A stretch of 64,000 nt of DNA, taken from Lysobacter luteus (GTDB lineage: Bacteria; Pseudomonadota; Gammaproteobacteria; Xanthomonadales; Xanthomonadaceae). A program made the position numbers and the translations under genes. This document shows, piece by piece, positions 1 through 8,068 of the stretch; the first letter of the stretch is position 1; every line of letters begins with the position of its first letter. Below the pieces are notes generated by a model. That model saw only the letters and a program-made list of their open reading frames with translations. It did no database searches and was not told the origin of the DNA. The DNA lies in the NCBI RefSeq assembly GCF_907164845.1, contig NZ_OU015430.1, positions 858,001 through 922,000 of the forward strand, in the 5' to 3' direction.

Positions 1-104
1 GGCATGACGAAGGCATTGGTGAAGCCGAGCGCGTAGATAGACGCGAAATAAGTGAGTCCGCCCGAAACAACTCCGGCTGTGATGCTCTTAATGGACTGCT
101 GCAT
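1..104 (-). CDS. Integron gene cassette ORF, partial (small membrane protein)
   Basis: Reading leftward from an ATG at 104, an uninterrupted frame of 34 codons runs off the window edge. It begins MQQSIKSITAGVVSGG and continues with a hydrophobic stretch rich in Ala, Gly, Tyr and Phe, so the N terminus is probably a membrane segment. An AGAAGAG ribosome binding site sits about 5 bases upstream. The start lies 14 bases inside a GTTAGGC core site, which is where a first integron cassette gene is expected. Base composition is clearly less GC-rich than the rest of the window, which fits an acquired cassette. I do not recognise the family, and the rest of the gene is outside the window. Confidence 0.55.
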   Translation of the reverse strand, partial: MQQSIKSITAGVVSGGLTYFASIYALGFTNAFVM

Positions 105-117
105 AGTCTCTTCTGAG

Positions 118-200
118 GCCTAACACTTAGTCGACCCCAAAAACGGGGCGGTAACGGATCGTCGCTGAGCCAAACGCGAGCGTCAACCGGATAAATCCTA
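118..200 (-). other. attI: Integron attI recombination site and cassette junction
   Basis: On the minus strand the heptamer GTTAGGC (positions 124-118) matches the integron core site consensus GTTRRRY, where the integrase cuts between G and TT. It lies between the integrase gene and the first cassette ORF, oriented as expected for cassettes transcribed away from intI. The preceding minus-strand bases (GTCGACTAAGTG) resemble the pattern just before the crossover in known attI sites. A minus-strand GTTACCG near 147-153 could be one of the direct-repeat integrase sites. The heptamer is seen directly; the outer boundary of attI is a guess. Confidence 0.6.
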
Positions 201-281
201 CGGCATATCAATGTCTTGCCCGCTTTCGCCCCTGCCTGGTCACGCCCATCGTTACCGGATACACGACGATGGTGGGGCGGT

Positions 282-1283
282 ATGTCATATCACGGCAAAG
301 ATGCGGCGGTAACCGAGCGTCCCGGCAAGGAGCCGCGGCTGCTGGACCAGATACGGGCGCGGTGCCGGCTGCGGCACTACAGCATCAGGACCGAGCGTGC
401 CTACGTGAGTTGGGCGCGCCGATTCATCCTTGCCAACGGCCGGCGCCATCCACGCGACATGGGCGTGGCGGAGGTGGAGGCGTTTTTGTCCACGCTGGCG
501 ACGCGGGACGACGTGGCGGCCAGCACGCAGAACCAGGCGCTGTCGGCGTTGCTGTTTCTGTACCGGGAGGTACTTGGTATGGAGCTGCCGTGGATGGAGT
601 CGGTGGTGCGTGCCAAGCGCCCGCAGAAGGTGCCGGTGGTGCTTTCGCACGACGAGGTGGCGCGGTTGTTGGCGATGCTCGATGGGCAGCCTTGGCTGAT
701 GGCGGCGCTGCTTTATGGCGCAGGCATCCGGTTGATGGAGTGCGTGCGGCTGCGGGTGCAGGACGTCGATTTTGGCCGCCGCGAGATCCTGGTGCGGAAC
801 GGAAAGGGCGGGAAGGATCGCCGTGTGCCGTTGCCGCAGCGTCTGCACGAACGGCTCCGGGAGCAGGTCGACCGTGTCGGGTTGCACCACCAGGCCGACC
901 TGCTCGCGGGGCGCGGGGAGGTGTATCTGCCGCATGCGCTGTCGCGCAAGTATCCCAACGCGGCGCGGGAGCTCGGGTGGCAGTACGTGTTTCCGTCACC
1001 GCGGCACTCGGTGGACCCGCGCAGCGGGGCCAGTCGCCGCCACCATCTCGACGAGGCAACCCTGCAGCGGGCGGTCAAGGCTGCCCGCGTGCGCGCCGGG
1101 ATCCACAAGCCGGCGACCTGCCACACGCTGCGGCACTCCTTCGCCACCCACCTGCTCGAGGCGGGGCACGACATCCGGACGGTGCAGGAGCTGCTCGGCC
1201 ACAAGGACGTGGCGACCACCCAGCTCTACACGCACGTGCTGGGACGCGGGGCGGGTGGCGTGCTCAGCCCGCTCGACCGGTAG
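282..1283 (+). CDS. intI: Integron integrase IntI (tyrosine recombinase)
   Basis: Tyrosine recombinase that inserts and excises gene cassettes by recombining attI with attC sites. From the ATG at 282 the protein is 333 aa. Catalytic residues are intact: R150 (in [13 protein letters not shown]), H281 and R284 (HTLRHSF), H307 (LLGH) and nucleophile Y316 (QLYTH). The spacing matches IntI1 with a four-residue shift. Residues about 200-238 (LHHQADL to [16 protein letters not shown]) are the extra patch that separates IntI from XerC/XerD. The N-terminal SAM-like DNA-binding domain is at about 18-105. The start at 282 has a GGTGGGGCGG site just upstream; an in-frame ATG at 216 would add 22 residues without family similarity. 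The gene is full length, and divergent from the cassette side. Confidence 0.93.
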   Translation: MSYHGKDAAVTERPGKEPRLLDQIRARCRLRHYSIRTERAYVSWARRFILANGRRHPRDMGVAEVEAFLSTLATRDDVAASTQNQALSALLFLYREVLGMELPWMESVVRAKRPQKVPVVLSHDEVARLLAMLDGQPWLMAALLYGAGIRLMECVRLRVQDVDFGRREILVRNGKGGKDRRVPLPQRLHERLREQVDRVGLHHQADLLAGRGEVYLPHALSRKYPNAARELGWQYVFPSPRHSVDPRSGASRRHHLDEATLQRAVKAARVRAGIHKPATCHTLRHSFATHLLEAGHDIRTVQELLGHKDVATTQLYTHVLGRGAGGVLSPLDR

Positions 1284-1310
1284 CGCGCGTCCGCCGGGCC
1301 GCGGATGCGG

Positions 1311-2672
1311 CTAACGCAGCAGGATCAGCGTGGCCAGCCCGAGGAAGCCGAGGAAGCCCATCACGTCGGTGAGGGTGGTCAGCACCACGCCGCCGGCCAG
1401 GGCGGGGTCGAAGCCCAGCCGCTTGAGCGTCAGCGGCACGAGCACCCCGCCGGCGGCGGCCGTGAGCAGGTTGATGGTGAGCGCGGTGCCGATCACCAGC
1501 GACAGCATCGGGTCGCGGAACCACAGCAGCACGATCAGGCCCAGGCCTACGCCGAGCACCAGGCCGTTGATCAGGGCCACGCCGAGCTCCTTGCGCAACA
1601 GGATCTCGACGTTGGACCCGCCGATCTGGCCGAGGGCCAGGCCGCGGATCATCAGTGCCAGCACCTGGGTACCGGCGTTGCCGCCCATGCCGGCCACGAT
1701 CGGCATCAGGATCGCCAGGGCGACGATCTCCTCGATCGCGGCCTCGAACCGGCCGATCACCCCGGCCGCGATGAAGGCGGTCCCCAGGTTGATGCCCAGC
1801 CACACCAGCCGGCGCCGGAAAGCGCGGCGCGCGGGGCTGAAGAGGTCCTCGTCCTCGTCCAGGCCGGCGGCGCTCAGGGCCTGGTGTTCGGCCTGCTCGC
1901 GGATGATGTCGACCACGTCGTCGACCGTGATGCGGCCAAGCAGCACGTGGTTGTCGTCCACCACGGGGGCGCTGAGCCAGTCGTGGTCGGAGAACTGCCG
2001 GGCAACCTCCGCCGCCGACTCGTCCACGTCGAACGCGGTCTGCTCGCTGTCGACCAGCTGGTTGATCGGGGTGCCGGCCTCGTGGGTCAGCAGCTGCGCC
2101 AGGCCGATGCGACCCAGGTACTGGTGCCGGCGGCTGACGACATACAGGTAGTCGGTGTGCTCGGGCAGCTCGCCGCGCAGGCGCAGGTAGCGCAGTACGA
2201 CGTCGACGGTGGTGTCGGCGCGCACGGTCACCACGTCGGGGTTCATCAGGCGCCCGGCGGTGTCCTCGGGGTAGGACAGCACCTGCTCCAGCCGCTCGCG
2301 GTTGTCCCGGTCCATCGACTTGAGCACTTCGTCGATGACGGTGTCGGGCAGGTCCTCGACCAGATCGGCGAGGTCGTCGATGTCGAGGTCTTCGACCGCG
2401 GCGACGATCTCGTCGGGGTCCATGTCCGCCAGCAGGCTCTCGCGGACCTCGTCGCCGACGTGCACCAGCACCTCGCCGTCATCCTCGGGGTCCACCAGAC
2501 CCCACACCACCACGCGCTTGCCGTGGGGCAGCGACTCCAGCAGGTTGCCGATCTCGGCCGGCGAAAGGGTGTTGACCAGCCGCTTGACCGGCCCCAGCCG
2601 CCCGCTGTCGAGCGCGTCGGAGAGCAGTCGCAGCTGGCGCGCGGTCTTGTCGTGGCGGACGGCCTCGGCCAT
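1311..2672 (-). CDS. mgtE: Magnesium transporter MgtE
   Basis: Inner-membrane Mg2+ channel/transporter of 453 aa, the usual length. The acidic N-terminal superhelical domain (about 10-130, with DPEDDGEV and ADMDPDEIV) and two CBS domains (about 135-255) form the cytosolic Mg2+ sensor. The C-terminal half holds five membrane segments, including the family-typical ILMPIVAGMGGNAGTQ (about 325-341) and the last segment VVLTTLTDVMGFLGFLGL. It is the last gene in the ptsI direction, about 120 bp downstream, so it may have its own promoter. It converges on the integron integrase gene with only 27 bp between the stop codons, so the integron sits directly beside this housekeeping gene. Confidence 0.95.
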   Translation of the reverse strand: MAEAVRHDKTARQLRLLSDALDSGRLGPVKRLVNTLSPAEIGNLLESLPHGKRVVVWGLVDPEDDGEVLVHVGDEVRESLLADMDPDEIVAAVEDLDIDDLADLVEDLPDTVIDEVLKSMDRDNRERLEQVLSYPEDTAGRLMNPDVVTVRADTTVDVVLRYLRLRGELPEHTDYLYVVSRRHQYLGRIGLAQLLTHEAGTPINQLVDSEQTAFDVDESAAEVARQFSDHDWLSAPVVDDNHVLLGRITVDDVVDIIREQAEHQALSAAGLDEDEDLFSPARRAFRRRLVWLGINLGTAFIAAGVIGRFEAAIEEIVALAILMPIVAGMGGNAGTQVLALMIRGLALGQIGGSNVEILLRKELGVALINGLVLGVGLGLIVLLWFRDPMLSLVIGTALTINLLTAAAGGVLVPLTLKRLGFDPALAGGVVLTTLTDVMGFLGFLGLATLILLR

Positions 2673-2791
2673 GCGGACTCCGGGTCGGGTCGGGCGGTAG
2701 GGCCGCAGCCGTGGTGACGGATGCGACCGGCGTCAGGTGTTCATCGCGGCATTATCGCCATTGCCGCGTGCCGTGCACAGCGCGGGGTGGG

Positions 2792-4513
2792 TCAATGTCC
2801 GCGCTGGGCGTCGATCCAGCGTTCGATCTCGACCCGCTCGCGTGCGCGCAGCAACGCCGGGGCATTGGCGCGCAGGCGGTCCAGGTCGCAGTTGCGGATG
2901 GTCCGGCGCACCTCCAGCAGGGTGGTCGGATGCAGGCTGAACTGCTCCAGCCCAAGCGCCAGCAGCATCGGCGCCAGCCGCGCATCGCCGGCGATTTCCC
3001 CGCACACCGCGATCGGGCGGTTGCGCGACTTGGCCATCCGGATCAGGTCGCGCAGCATCCGGATGACCGCCGGGTGCAGCGGCGTGTAGAGCTCGCCGAG
3101 TGCGTCGTTGTTGCGGTCGGCCGCGAGCAGGTACTGGATCAGGTCGTTGGTGCCGATCGACAGGAAATCGACCCCGCCGATGAAGGTTGGCAGTGCGAGC
3201 GCGGCGGCCGGGATCTCGATCATTGCCCCGAGCGCGACATAGTCGGCGATCTCGTGGCCTTCGCTGCGCAGGTCGCGGGCGATGCGCATCATGTGTGCGC
3301 GCATCGTGCGGACCTCCTCGCGGCCGCTGATCATCGGCAGCAGGATCCGCAGCGGCCCGTAGCCGGAGGCGCGCAGCAGGGCGCGCAGTTGGGTTTCGAG
3401 CAGGGCGGGGCGGGCCAGCGACAGCCGCACGCCGCGCAGGCCCAGCGCCGGGTTGGGTTCGTCGCGCAGCGCCAGGCCGGTCCGGTCGGCCTTGTCGGCG
3501 CCCAGGTCCAGCATCCGGATCGTCACCGGACGCCCGCTCATGCCCAGGATCACGTCACGGTACGCGTGGAACTGCTCGTTCTCGTCGGGCAGCTCCATGC
3601 GCTGCAGGAACAGGAATTCGGTGCGGTACAGGCCGATGCCGGTGGCGCCCAGCGCGTGCGCCTCGGCCACGTCCTCGCGCGACTCGGCGTTGGCGAACAG
3701 GTCGATTTCGGTGCCGTCGCGGGTCTGGTTGGGCTCGCGCCGCATCCGGTTGAGCTCGCGCAGCTCGCGGGCGTAGACGCGCTCGCGGTCGCGGTGCCGG
3801 CGCAGGTCGTCCGGGGCCGGTTCGAGCACCACCCAGCCGGTGCCCCCGTCCACCACCAGCGCATCGCCATCGTTGACCCGCTGCAGGATCCCCGCCGCGC
3901 CGACGACCAGCGGCAGGTGCAGGCTGCGCGCCAGGATGGCGCTGTGCGAGAGCATGCTGCCGGCGCTGGTGACGATCGCCACCACGCCCTGCGCCTGCAG
4001 TTGGGCGAGTTCGGCCGGGGCGACGTTGTCGGTGACCAGGATCTCGCCGGCCATGCCCGCCATGACGTTGTCGCGCCGGTGCAGCGCCGCGTGGATGCGG
4101 CCGATGACCTGGTCGACGTCGTCGACCCGGCTCTGGAAGTAGGGGTCGTCCATCGACTCGAACACCGCGGCGATGCGGTCGCGTTGCTTGCGTAGCGCGT
4201 AGTCGGCGCTGTAACGGCCGTTGCGGATCAGGCCGTCCAGGCCCTGCAGCAGTTCCGGGTCGTCGAGCAGCAGGGCGTGCAGGTCGAGGAACTCGCCGAC
4301 CTCGTGCATCAGCGCGCCGTGCAGGCGTTCGCGCAGCGCGTGCATCTCCGCGCGGACCTTGGCGATGGCCTCGTGCAGGCGCGCCAGCTCGGGCTCGACC
4401 GCCTCGGCGGGGATGCGCTCCTCCACCACATCCAGCACATGCGGCAGGCGCACACGCGCCCGCCCGAGCGCGCTGCCGCGCGATGCTCCCAGACCGGTGA
4501 ATTCCTGCCGCAC
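2792..4513 (-). CDS. ptsI: PTS enzyme I, phosphoenolpyruvate-protein phosphotransferase
   Basis: Transfers phosphate from PEP to HPr. It has 573 aa like E. coli EI. The phospho-accepting His190 is in GSMLSHSAILARS, and the C-terminal PEP-binding barrel carries IGLYRTEFLF, MLDLGADK and the conserved Cys504 (VCGEIAGD). The start is a GTG six bases after the HPr stop codon, so translation is probably coupled to HPr. No EIIB or EIIC permease gene lies nearby. With EIIA(Man), EIIA(Ntr) and HPr kinase upstream, this phosphorelay is more likely regulatory than for sugar transport, although a fructose permease could be elsewhere in the genome. Confidence 0.93.
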   Translation of the reverse strand: MRQEFTGLGASRGSALGRARVRLPHVLDVVEERIPAEAVEPELARLHEAIAKVRAEMHALRERLHGALMHEVGEFLDLHALLLDDPELLQGLDGLIRNGRYSADYALRKQRDRIAAVFESMDDPYFQSRVDDVDQVIGRIHAALHRRDNVMAGMAGEILVTDNVAPAELAQLQAQGVVAIVTSAGSMLSHSAILARSLHLPLVVGAAGILQRVNDGDALVVDGGTGWVVLEPAPDDLRRHRDRERVYARELRELNRMRREPNQTRDGTEIDLFANAESREDVAEAHALGATGIGLYRTEFLFLQRMELPDENEQFHAYRDVILGMSGRPVTIRMLDLGADKADRTGLALRDEPNPALGLRGVRLSLARPALLETQLRALLRASGYGPLRILLPMISGREEVRTMRAHMMRIARDLRSEGHEIADYVALGAMIEIPAAALALPTFIGGVDFLSIGTNDLIQYLLAADRNNDALGELYTPLHPAVIRMLRDLIRMAKSRNRPIAVCGEIAGDARLAPMLLALGLEQFSLHPTTLLEVRRTIRNCDLDRLRANAPALLRARERVEIERWIDAQRGH

Positions 4514-4519
4514 GCGCGG

Positions 4520-4789
4520 TTACTGGTCTTCGTCGAAGCGGCGCTCGAACAGAGCCGTGACGGCGTCGGCCGCCACCGCTTCGTCCTCGCCGTCGACCCG
4601 CAGCTTTACCGGCGTGCCCTGGCCAGCGGCCAGCAGCATCACGCCCATGATGCTCTTGGCATTGACCTCGCGGCCCTTGGCGATCAGCGTGACGTTGCAG
4701 CGGTACGGCGACAGCAATTGCACCAGCTTCGCGGTGGCCCGGGCATGCAGCCCCAGGCGGTTGGTTACGGTCAATTCTCGTTCGATCAT
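4520..4789 (-). CDS. ptsH: Phosphocarrier protein HPr
   Basis: An 89-aa phosphocarrier between EI and EIIA proteins. It has the EI-phosphorylated His15 (TNRLGLHARA) and the HprK-phosphorylated Ser46 (AKSIMGVM), both at canonical positions. The start at 4789 is chosen because an AAAGGAA ribosome binding site lies 8 bases upstream and MIERELTVTNRLGLHARA matches family N termini; an upstream in-frame start would add 15 unsupported residues. Ser46 together with hprK a few genes upstream implies control by two kinds of phosphorylation. Confidence 0.93.
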   Translation of the reverse strand: MIERELTVTNRLGLHARATAKLVQLLSPYRCNVTLIAKGREVNAKSIMGVMLLAAGQGTPVKLRVDGEDEAVAADAVTALFERRFDEDQ

Positions 4790-4884
4790 GGCGTTGTTCC
4801 TTTGGCCTCGGGCTATGGCCTGGCTTCCTGCCACCCCGGGGGAGGCGGATCAGGTTCCGTCAACGCCGCTGAAGACGCTCCCTG

Positions 4885-5277
4885 TCAGGCGTCGTCCATC
4901 AGCACGCCGTTGCGTGCGCCGGCGGCCGCAACCGCCGGCAGTTCGTCGAGCGTGAGCTCGGCGTAGTTCATGACTCTCAGCAGCATGGGCAGGCTCAACG
5001 CCGAAACCCGTTTGACCGGTGTGCCGAGCCGGGCCACCTTGGCCGCCAGGTTGCTGGGCGTCGCGCCGTACAGGTCCGTCAGGACCAGCACGCCATCGCC
5101 GCTGTCCACCCGCCGCAGTGCCGCGCTGGCCTGCGGCAGCAGCGCGTCGGGGTCGCCATCGAACGACACTTCCAGCGCCTCGCAACGCAGCGGCAGCGAC
5201 CTCAGCAGCCGGGTGGCGACCGCGAGGGTCGCGCTGCCGATGCCCGGATGGGTGATGAGGAGGACGCCGATGGCCAT
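4885..5277 (-). CDS. PTS EIIA component, mannose family
   Basis: A 130-aa free-standing EIIA(Man) domain. The phosphorylated residue is His10 (LLITHPGIG). The family motif LVLTDLYGATPSNLA is at about 63-77. It has no fused EIIB. In proteobacterial clusters of the type rpoN-hpf-ptsN-hprK-rapZ, this protein accepts phosphate from HPr and serves in regulation, since EIIB, EIIC and EIID partners are missing here too. It lies between rapZ and ptsH in the same transcription direction, with about 60 bp upstream and 95 bp downstream. The exact regulatory target cannot be told from the sequence. Confidence 0.88.
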   Translation of the reverse strand: MAIGVLLITHPGIGSATLAVATRLLRSLPLRCEALEVSFDGDPDALLPQASAALRRVDSGDGVLVLTDLYGATPSNLAAKVARLGTPVKRVSALSLPMLLRVMNYAELTLDELPAVAAAGARNGVLMDDA

Positions 5278-5340
5278 TGCAGGAAGTTAACAGACCGCTG
5301 TCGGAGGCGGGAAGCGGGGAGCCCGGCCCGCCACGTATTT

Positions 5341-6222
5341 TCAGTCCAGTTCGCGGTGGTGGACAGCCACTTCGTCCCAGCCGTGTTCGCGCGCGTGGGC
5401 GGCCAGGCGTTCGGCGAGATAGACCGAGCGGTGACGGCCCCCGGTGCATCCGAATGCGACGGTGATGTAGCTGCGGGTGGAGTCGGCCCGCATACGCGGC
5501 AGCCAGGTATCCAGGAAACGGGTGACCTCGGTCGCGTACGCGTCCGCTTCCGGCTGGGCATCCAGGTGTTCCGCAACGGCGGCGTCGCGGCCCGACAACG
5601 GGCGCAGCACCGGGTCCCAGTGGGGATTGGGCAGGCAGCGGGCGTCGAAGACGAAGTCCGCGTCGGCGGGTACGCCGCGGCGGTAGGCGAACGATTCGAA
5701 CAACAGCGAGACGGTGCTGTCGTCGCCCAGGCCGAACTCGGTGATCACCCGGCGGCGCATCTGGTGCACGTTGAGGTCGCTGGTGTCGAGCACGATGTCG
5801 GCCAGCTGCCGCATCGGCTTGAGCACCTGCCGCTCCAGCGCGATGGCGTCGGCCAGCGCCAGGCCGAGGTTGCTCAGCGGGTGGCGCCGGCGGGTATCGG
5901 CGTAGCGCTTGAGCAGCACTTCGTCGCGGCTCTCGAAATAGATCAGGCGTGGGTCCAGCCCCATCTCGCCCACTGCCGACAGCCACGCGGGCAGGTTGCT
6001 GAGGTCGCTGTGGCTGTTGCGCACGTCGATACCGACGGCGAGCTTGGCGGACGTGGCGCCGTCGCCGGTGGCGCTGCGCACGAACTGCGGCAGCAACTCG
6101 GCCGGCAGGTTGTCGACGCAGTAGTAGCCCAGGTCCTCGAAGGTCTTGAGCGCAACCGACTTGCCCGAGCCGGACATGCCGCTGACGATCACCAGGGTGG
6201 CGTTACCGGGGACGATGGCCAT
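5341..6222 (-). CDS. rapZ: RNase adapter protein RapZ (YvcJ-type nucleotide-binding protein)
   Basis: A 293-aa P-loop protein. Walker A GMSGSGKS is at 15-22, a Walker B-like DVRNSH is near 90, and the C-terminal domain has the family signature [17 protein letters not shown]. In E. coli the C-terminal domain binds the sRNA GlmZ or glucosamine-6-phosphate and guides RNase E; in organisms without GlmYZ the role is less clear. The start codon is one base after the hprK stop, so the two genes are translationally coupled. The placement with hprK and ptsN is the classic proteobacterial arrangement. Confidence 0.94.
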   Translation of the reverse strand: MAIVPGNATLVIVSGMSGSGKSVALKTFEDLGYYCVDNLPAELLPQFVRSATGDGATSAKLAVGIDVRNSHSDLSNLPAWLSAVGEMGLDPRLIYFESRDEVLLKRYADTRRRHPLSNLGLALADAIALERQVLKPMRQLADIVLDTSDLNVHQMRRRVITEFGLGDDSTVSLLFESFAYRRGVPADADFVFDARCLPNPHWDPVLRPLSGRDAAVAEHLDAQPEADAYATEVTRFLDTWLPRMRADSTRSYITVAFGCTGGRHRSVYLAERLAAHAREHGWDEVAVHHRELD

Positions 6223-6223
6223 G

Positions 6224-7195
6224 TCAGAAGTCGCCGCGTTCGAGGAAGTTGCTGTGCCGCGCGATGAACGCCGCCGCCGGGTCCATGCCTTTCATCCGCA
6301 GGCTGTGCAGCCGGGTCGCAGCCTCGGCCAGCACCGCTAGGTTGCGGCCGGGCATGACCGGCAGGTTGGTCATCGGCACATCGAGGTCGAGCACCCGGCG
6401 GACGCTGTTCTCGCCGGTCAGCCGCTCCAGCCCGGTCGGCTCGGCGGCATCGGTGCGCTCGTGGCCCGGACGGGTCAGGTGGATGATCAGGCGCAGGTAC
6501 TTGTTGGCCTTGACCGCCGTGTCGCCGAACATCTCGCGGATGTTGAGCACGCCCAGCCCGCGGACCTCCAGCAGGTCCTGGATCATCTCGGGACAGGTGC
6601 CATCCAGCACGTCGGGCGCGATCTGGGTGAACTCCGGCGCATCGTCGGCGACCAGCCGGTGGCCGCGACTGATCAGCTCCAGCGCGAGCTCGCTCTTGCC
6701 GGCACCGGAGTCGCCTGTGATCAGCACGCCGATTGAGTAGATCTCCATGAACACGCCGTGCACCGTCACGCGGGGTGCCAGCGTCCGTGCCAGGTGGTAC
6801 TGCAGGTAATTGAGCAGCTCGTGCCCGCGGCGGGTGGAACCCCACAACGGTGTCAGTGATTCCTCGGCCGCCTCCATCAGGTCGGCCGGGCAGGTCTGGC
6901 CCTTGCTGATGACCAGCGCGAGCGGCCGGAACTGCATGATCTTCTCGATCGTTTCCCAGCGGTGGCGCGAGTCGAGCGAGTCGAGCCACGCAAGCTCCTC
7001 GGTCCCGAGGATCTGCACCTTGTTGGGGTAGATCGCGTTGAGGTAGCCGGCGAGGGACGGGCGGCGGGCGACCGTCTCGACCGCCTCGAGGTAGCGGTCG
7101 GCCCCGGCCAGCCCCGCGAACCAGCGCAGGTCGAGGCGCTCGCGCTGCCGTTCGAACAGTTCGCCGGCGCTGATGCGGGCGTTGGACATCGGCAT
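6224..7195 (-). CDS. hprK: HPr kinase/phosphorylase HprK
   Basis: Bifunctional enzyme that phosphorylates HPr on Ser46 with ATP or pyrophosphate and removes that phosphate. From the ATG at 7195 it has 323 aa. Walker A GDSGAGKS is at 161-168 and the HprK signature [16 protein letters not shown] at about 209-224. The frame stays open to 7414 but that part overlaps ptsN and lacks family similarity. The candidate ATGs at 7195 and 7189 lie just after the ptsN stop codon; the first has a GGGGA site 9 bases upstream. The substrate Ser46 is present in the ptsH product of the same cluster, so the pair is likely functional. Confidence 0.93.
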   Translation of the reverse strand: MPMSNARISAGELFERQRERLDLRWFAGLAGADRYLEAVETVARRPSLAGYLNAIYPNKVQILGTEELAWLDSLDSRHRWETIEKIMQFRPLALVISKGQTCPADLMEAAEESLTPLWGSTRRGHELLNYLQYHLARTLAPRVTVHGVFMEIYSIGVLITGDSGAGKSELALELISRGHRLVADDAPEFTQIAPDVLDGTCPEMIQDLLEVRGLGVLNIREMFGDTAVKANKYLRLIIHLTRPGHERTDAAEPTGLERLTGENSVRRVLDLDVPMTNLPVMPGRNLAVLAEAATRLHSLRMKGMDPAAAFIARHSNFLERGDF

Positions 7196-7196
7196 C

Positions 7197-7673
7197 TCAG
7201 CGTTCCCCGTTGGCGGCCCGGCGCGAAGGCTCGGCCGGTGCCAGCAGGCAGTCGCGCAGCGCGTCGACATCGGCCGCCTGGCGCAGCGCCTTGCGGAACG
7301 CCGGGTCGCCGAAGCGTTCGGCCAGCTCAGCCAGTTGCTGCAGGTGTTCCTGCAGTGCGTGTTCGGGGACGGCCATTGCCAGCACGAGGTCGATCGGCTC
7401 GCCATCCGTGGCATTGAAGTCCACCGCCGGGGTCACCCGCAGGAATGCACCGCGGCTGTGCTCCAGCCCCTGCACACGACCGTGCGGGAATGCCACGCCG
7501 TGGCCGATCGCCGTGCTGGCAAGCCGCTCGCGCGCATGCAGGCTGTCGCGGATGGTCGACTCATGGTCGACGCCGCCCAGCAGGCGCGCAGCCGCATCGA
7601 TGACTCCAGCCCGGTCCGTGGGCACGTCGACGATCGCAACGCGCCCCGGACTGAGCCAGTCGTGCAATGGCAT
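7197..7673 (-). CDS. ptsN: Nitrogen-regulatory PTS EIIA(Ntr)
   Basis: A 158-aa EIIA of the fructose/nitrogen type, with phosphorylated His64 in GVAFPHGRV and the downstream motif [12 protein letters not shown]. It normally receives phosphate from EI(Ntr)/NPr; no ptsP-type GAF-EI is present here, so EI and HPr of this cluster may serve. Its start is two bases downstream of the hpf stop and its stop abuts hprK, so all three are co-translated. Linkage to rpoN gave the protein its name and is kept here. Confidence 0.93.
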   Translation of the reverse strand: MPLHDWLSPGRVAIVDVPTDRAGVIDAAARLLGGVDHESTIRDSLHARERLASTAIGHGVAFPHGRVQGLEHSRGAFLRVTPAVDFNATDGEPIDLVLAMAVPEHALQEHLQQLAELAERFGDPAFRKALRQAADVDALRDCLLAPAEPSRRAANGER

Positions 7674-7675
7674 GG

Positions 7676-8002
7676 TCAGCCGAACTCGCCGCTGCGGGCC
7701 AGGCCCTCGCCACGGCGGTGGTCGACCTGGCGTTCCTTGTGCTTGACCAGCAACCGGTCCAGCTTGTCGGCCAACAGGTCGATCGCGGCGTACATGTCCA
7801 CCGCCGCGGCGTCGGCGTGCAGCGTCTTGCCGGCCAGGATGATGGTGGCTTCCGCGCGGTGGTCGGGCTTGTCGAGGCGCAACAGCGTGCGGACCTCGAA
7901 GGGCTGGTCGAAGTGGCGTTGCAGGCGCGCCAGCCGGGTTTCAACGTAGTCGCGGAGGGCGGCGGTGACCTCGATCTCCTGGCCGTGGATTTCGATACGC
8001 AT
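7676..8002 (-). CDS. hpf: Ribosome hibernation promoting factor, short form
   Basis: A 108-aa HPF/YfiA-type protein that binds the 30S subunit during stationary phase and promotes ribosome dimerisation. It starts MRIEIHGQEIEVTAALRDYV and has the family's central KPDHRAEATIILAGKTLHA region. The length fits short HPF; the long form's C-terminal dimerisation domain is missing. A very strong AGGAGGAG ribosome binding site precedes the ATG at 8002, which decides against the further-upstream in-frame start. It is the gene after rpoN, with a 66-bp gap. Confidence 0.93.
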   Translation of the reverse strand: MRIEIHGQEIEVTAALRDYVETRLARLQRHFDQPFEVRTLLRLDKPDHRAEATIILAGKTLHADAAAVDMYAAIDLLADKLDRLLVKHKERQVDHRRGEGLARSGEFG

Positions 8003-8068
8003 CGGGGGACTCCTCCTACGTCGCGACTGGGGCCTCAGCATATCGCAGTGGATGGCCGGTTCCCCGTT

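Noticed and set aside
121-281. LexA box controlling the integrase
   Set aside because: No CTG-N10-CAG spacing was found between the cassette junction and the integrase start.
2711-4195. Long plus-strand frame over ptsI
   Set aside because: Antisense shadow; EI motifs (His190, Cys504) are unambiguous on the minus strand.
8003-8025. Another REP copy (TCCTACGTCGCGACTGG) before hpf
   Set aside because: It lacks the GTAGGAGCGACG head and symmetric unit; the similarity comes from the hpf ribosome binding site.
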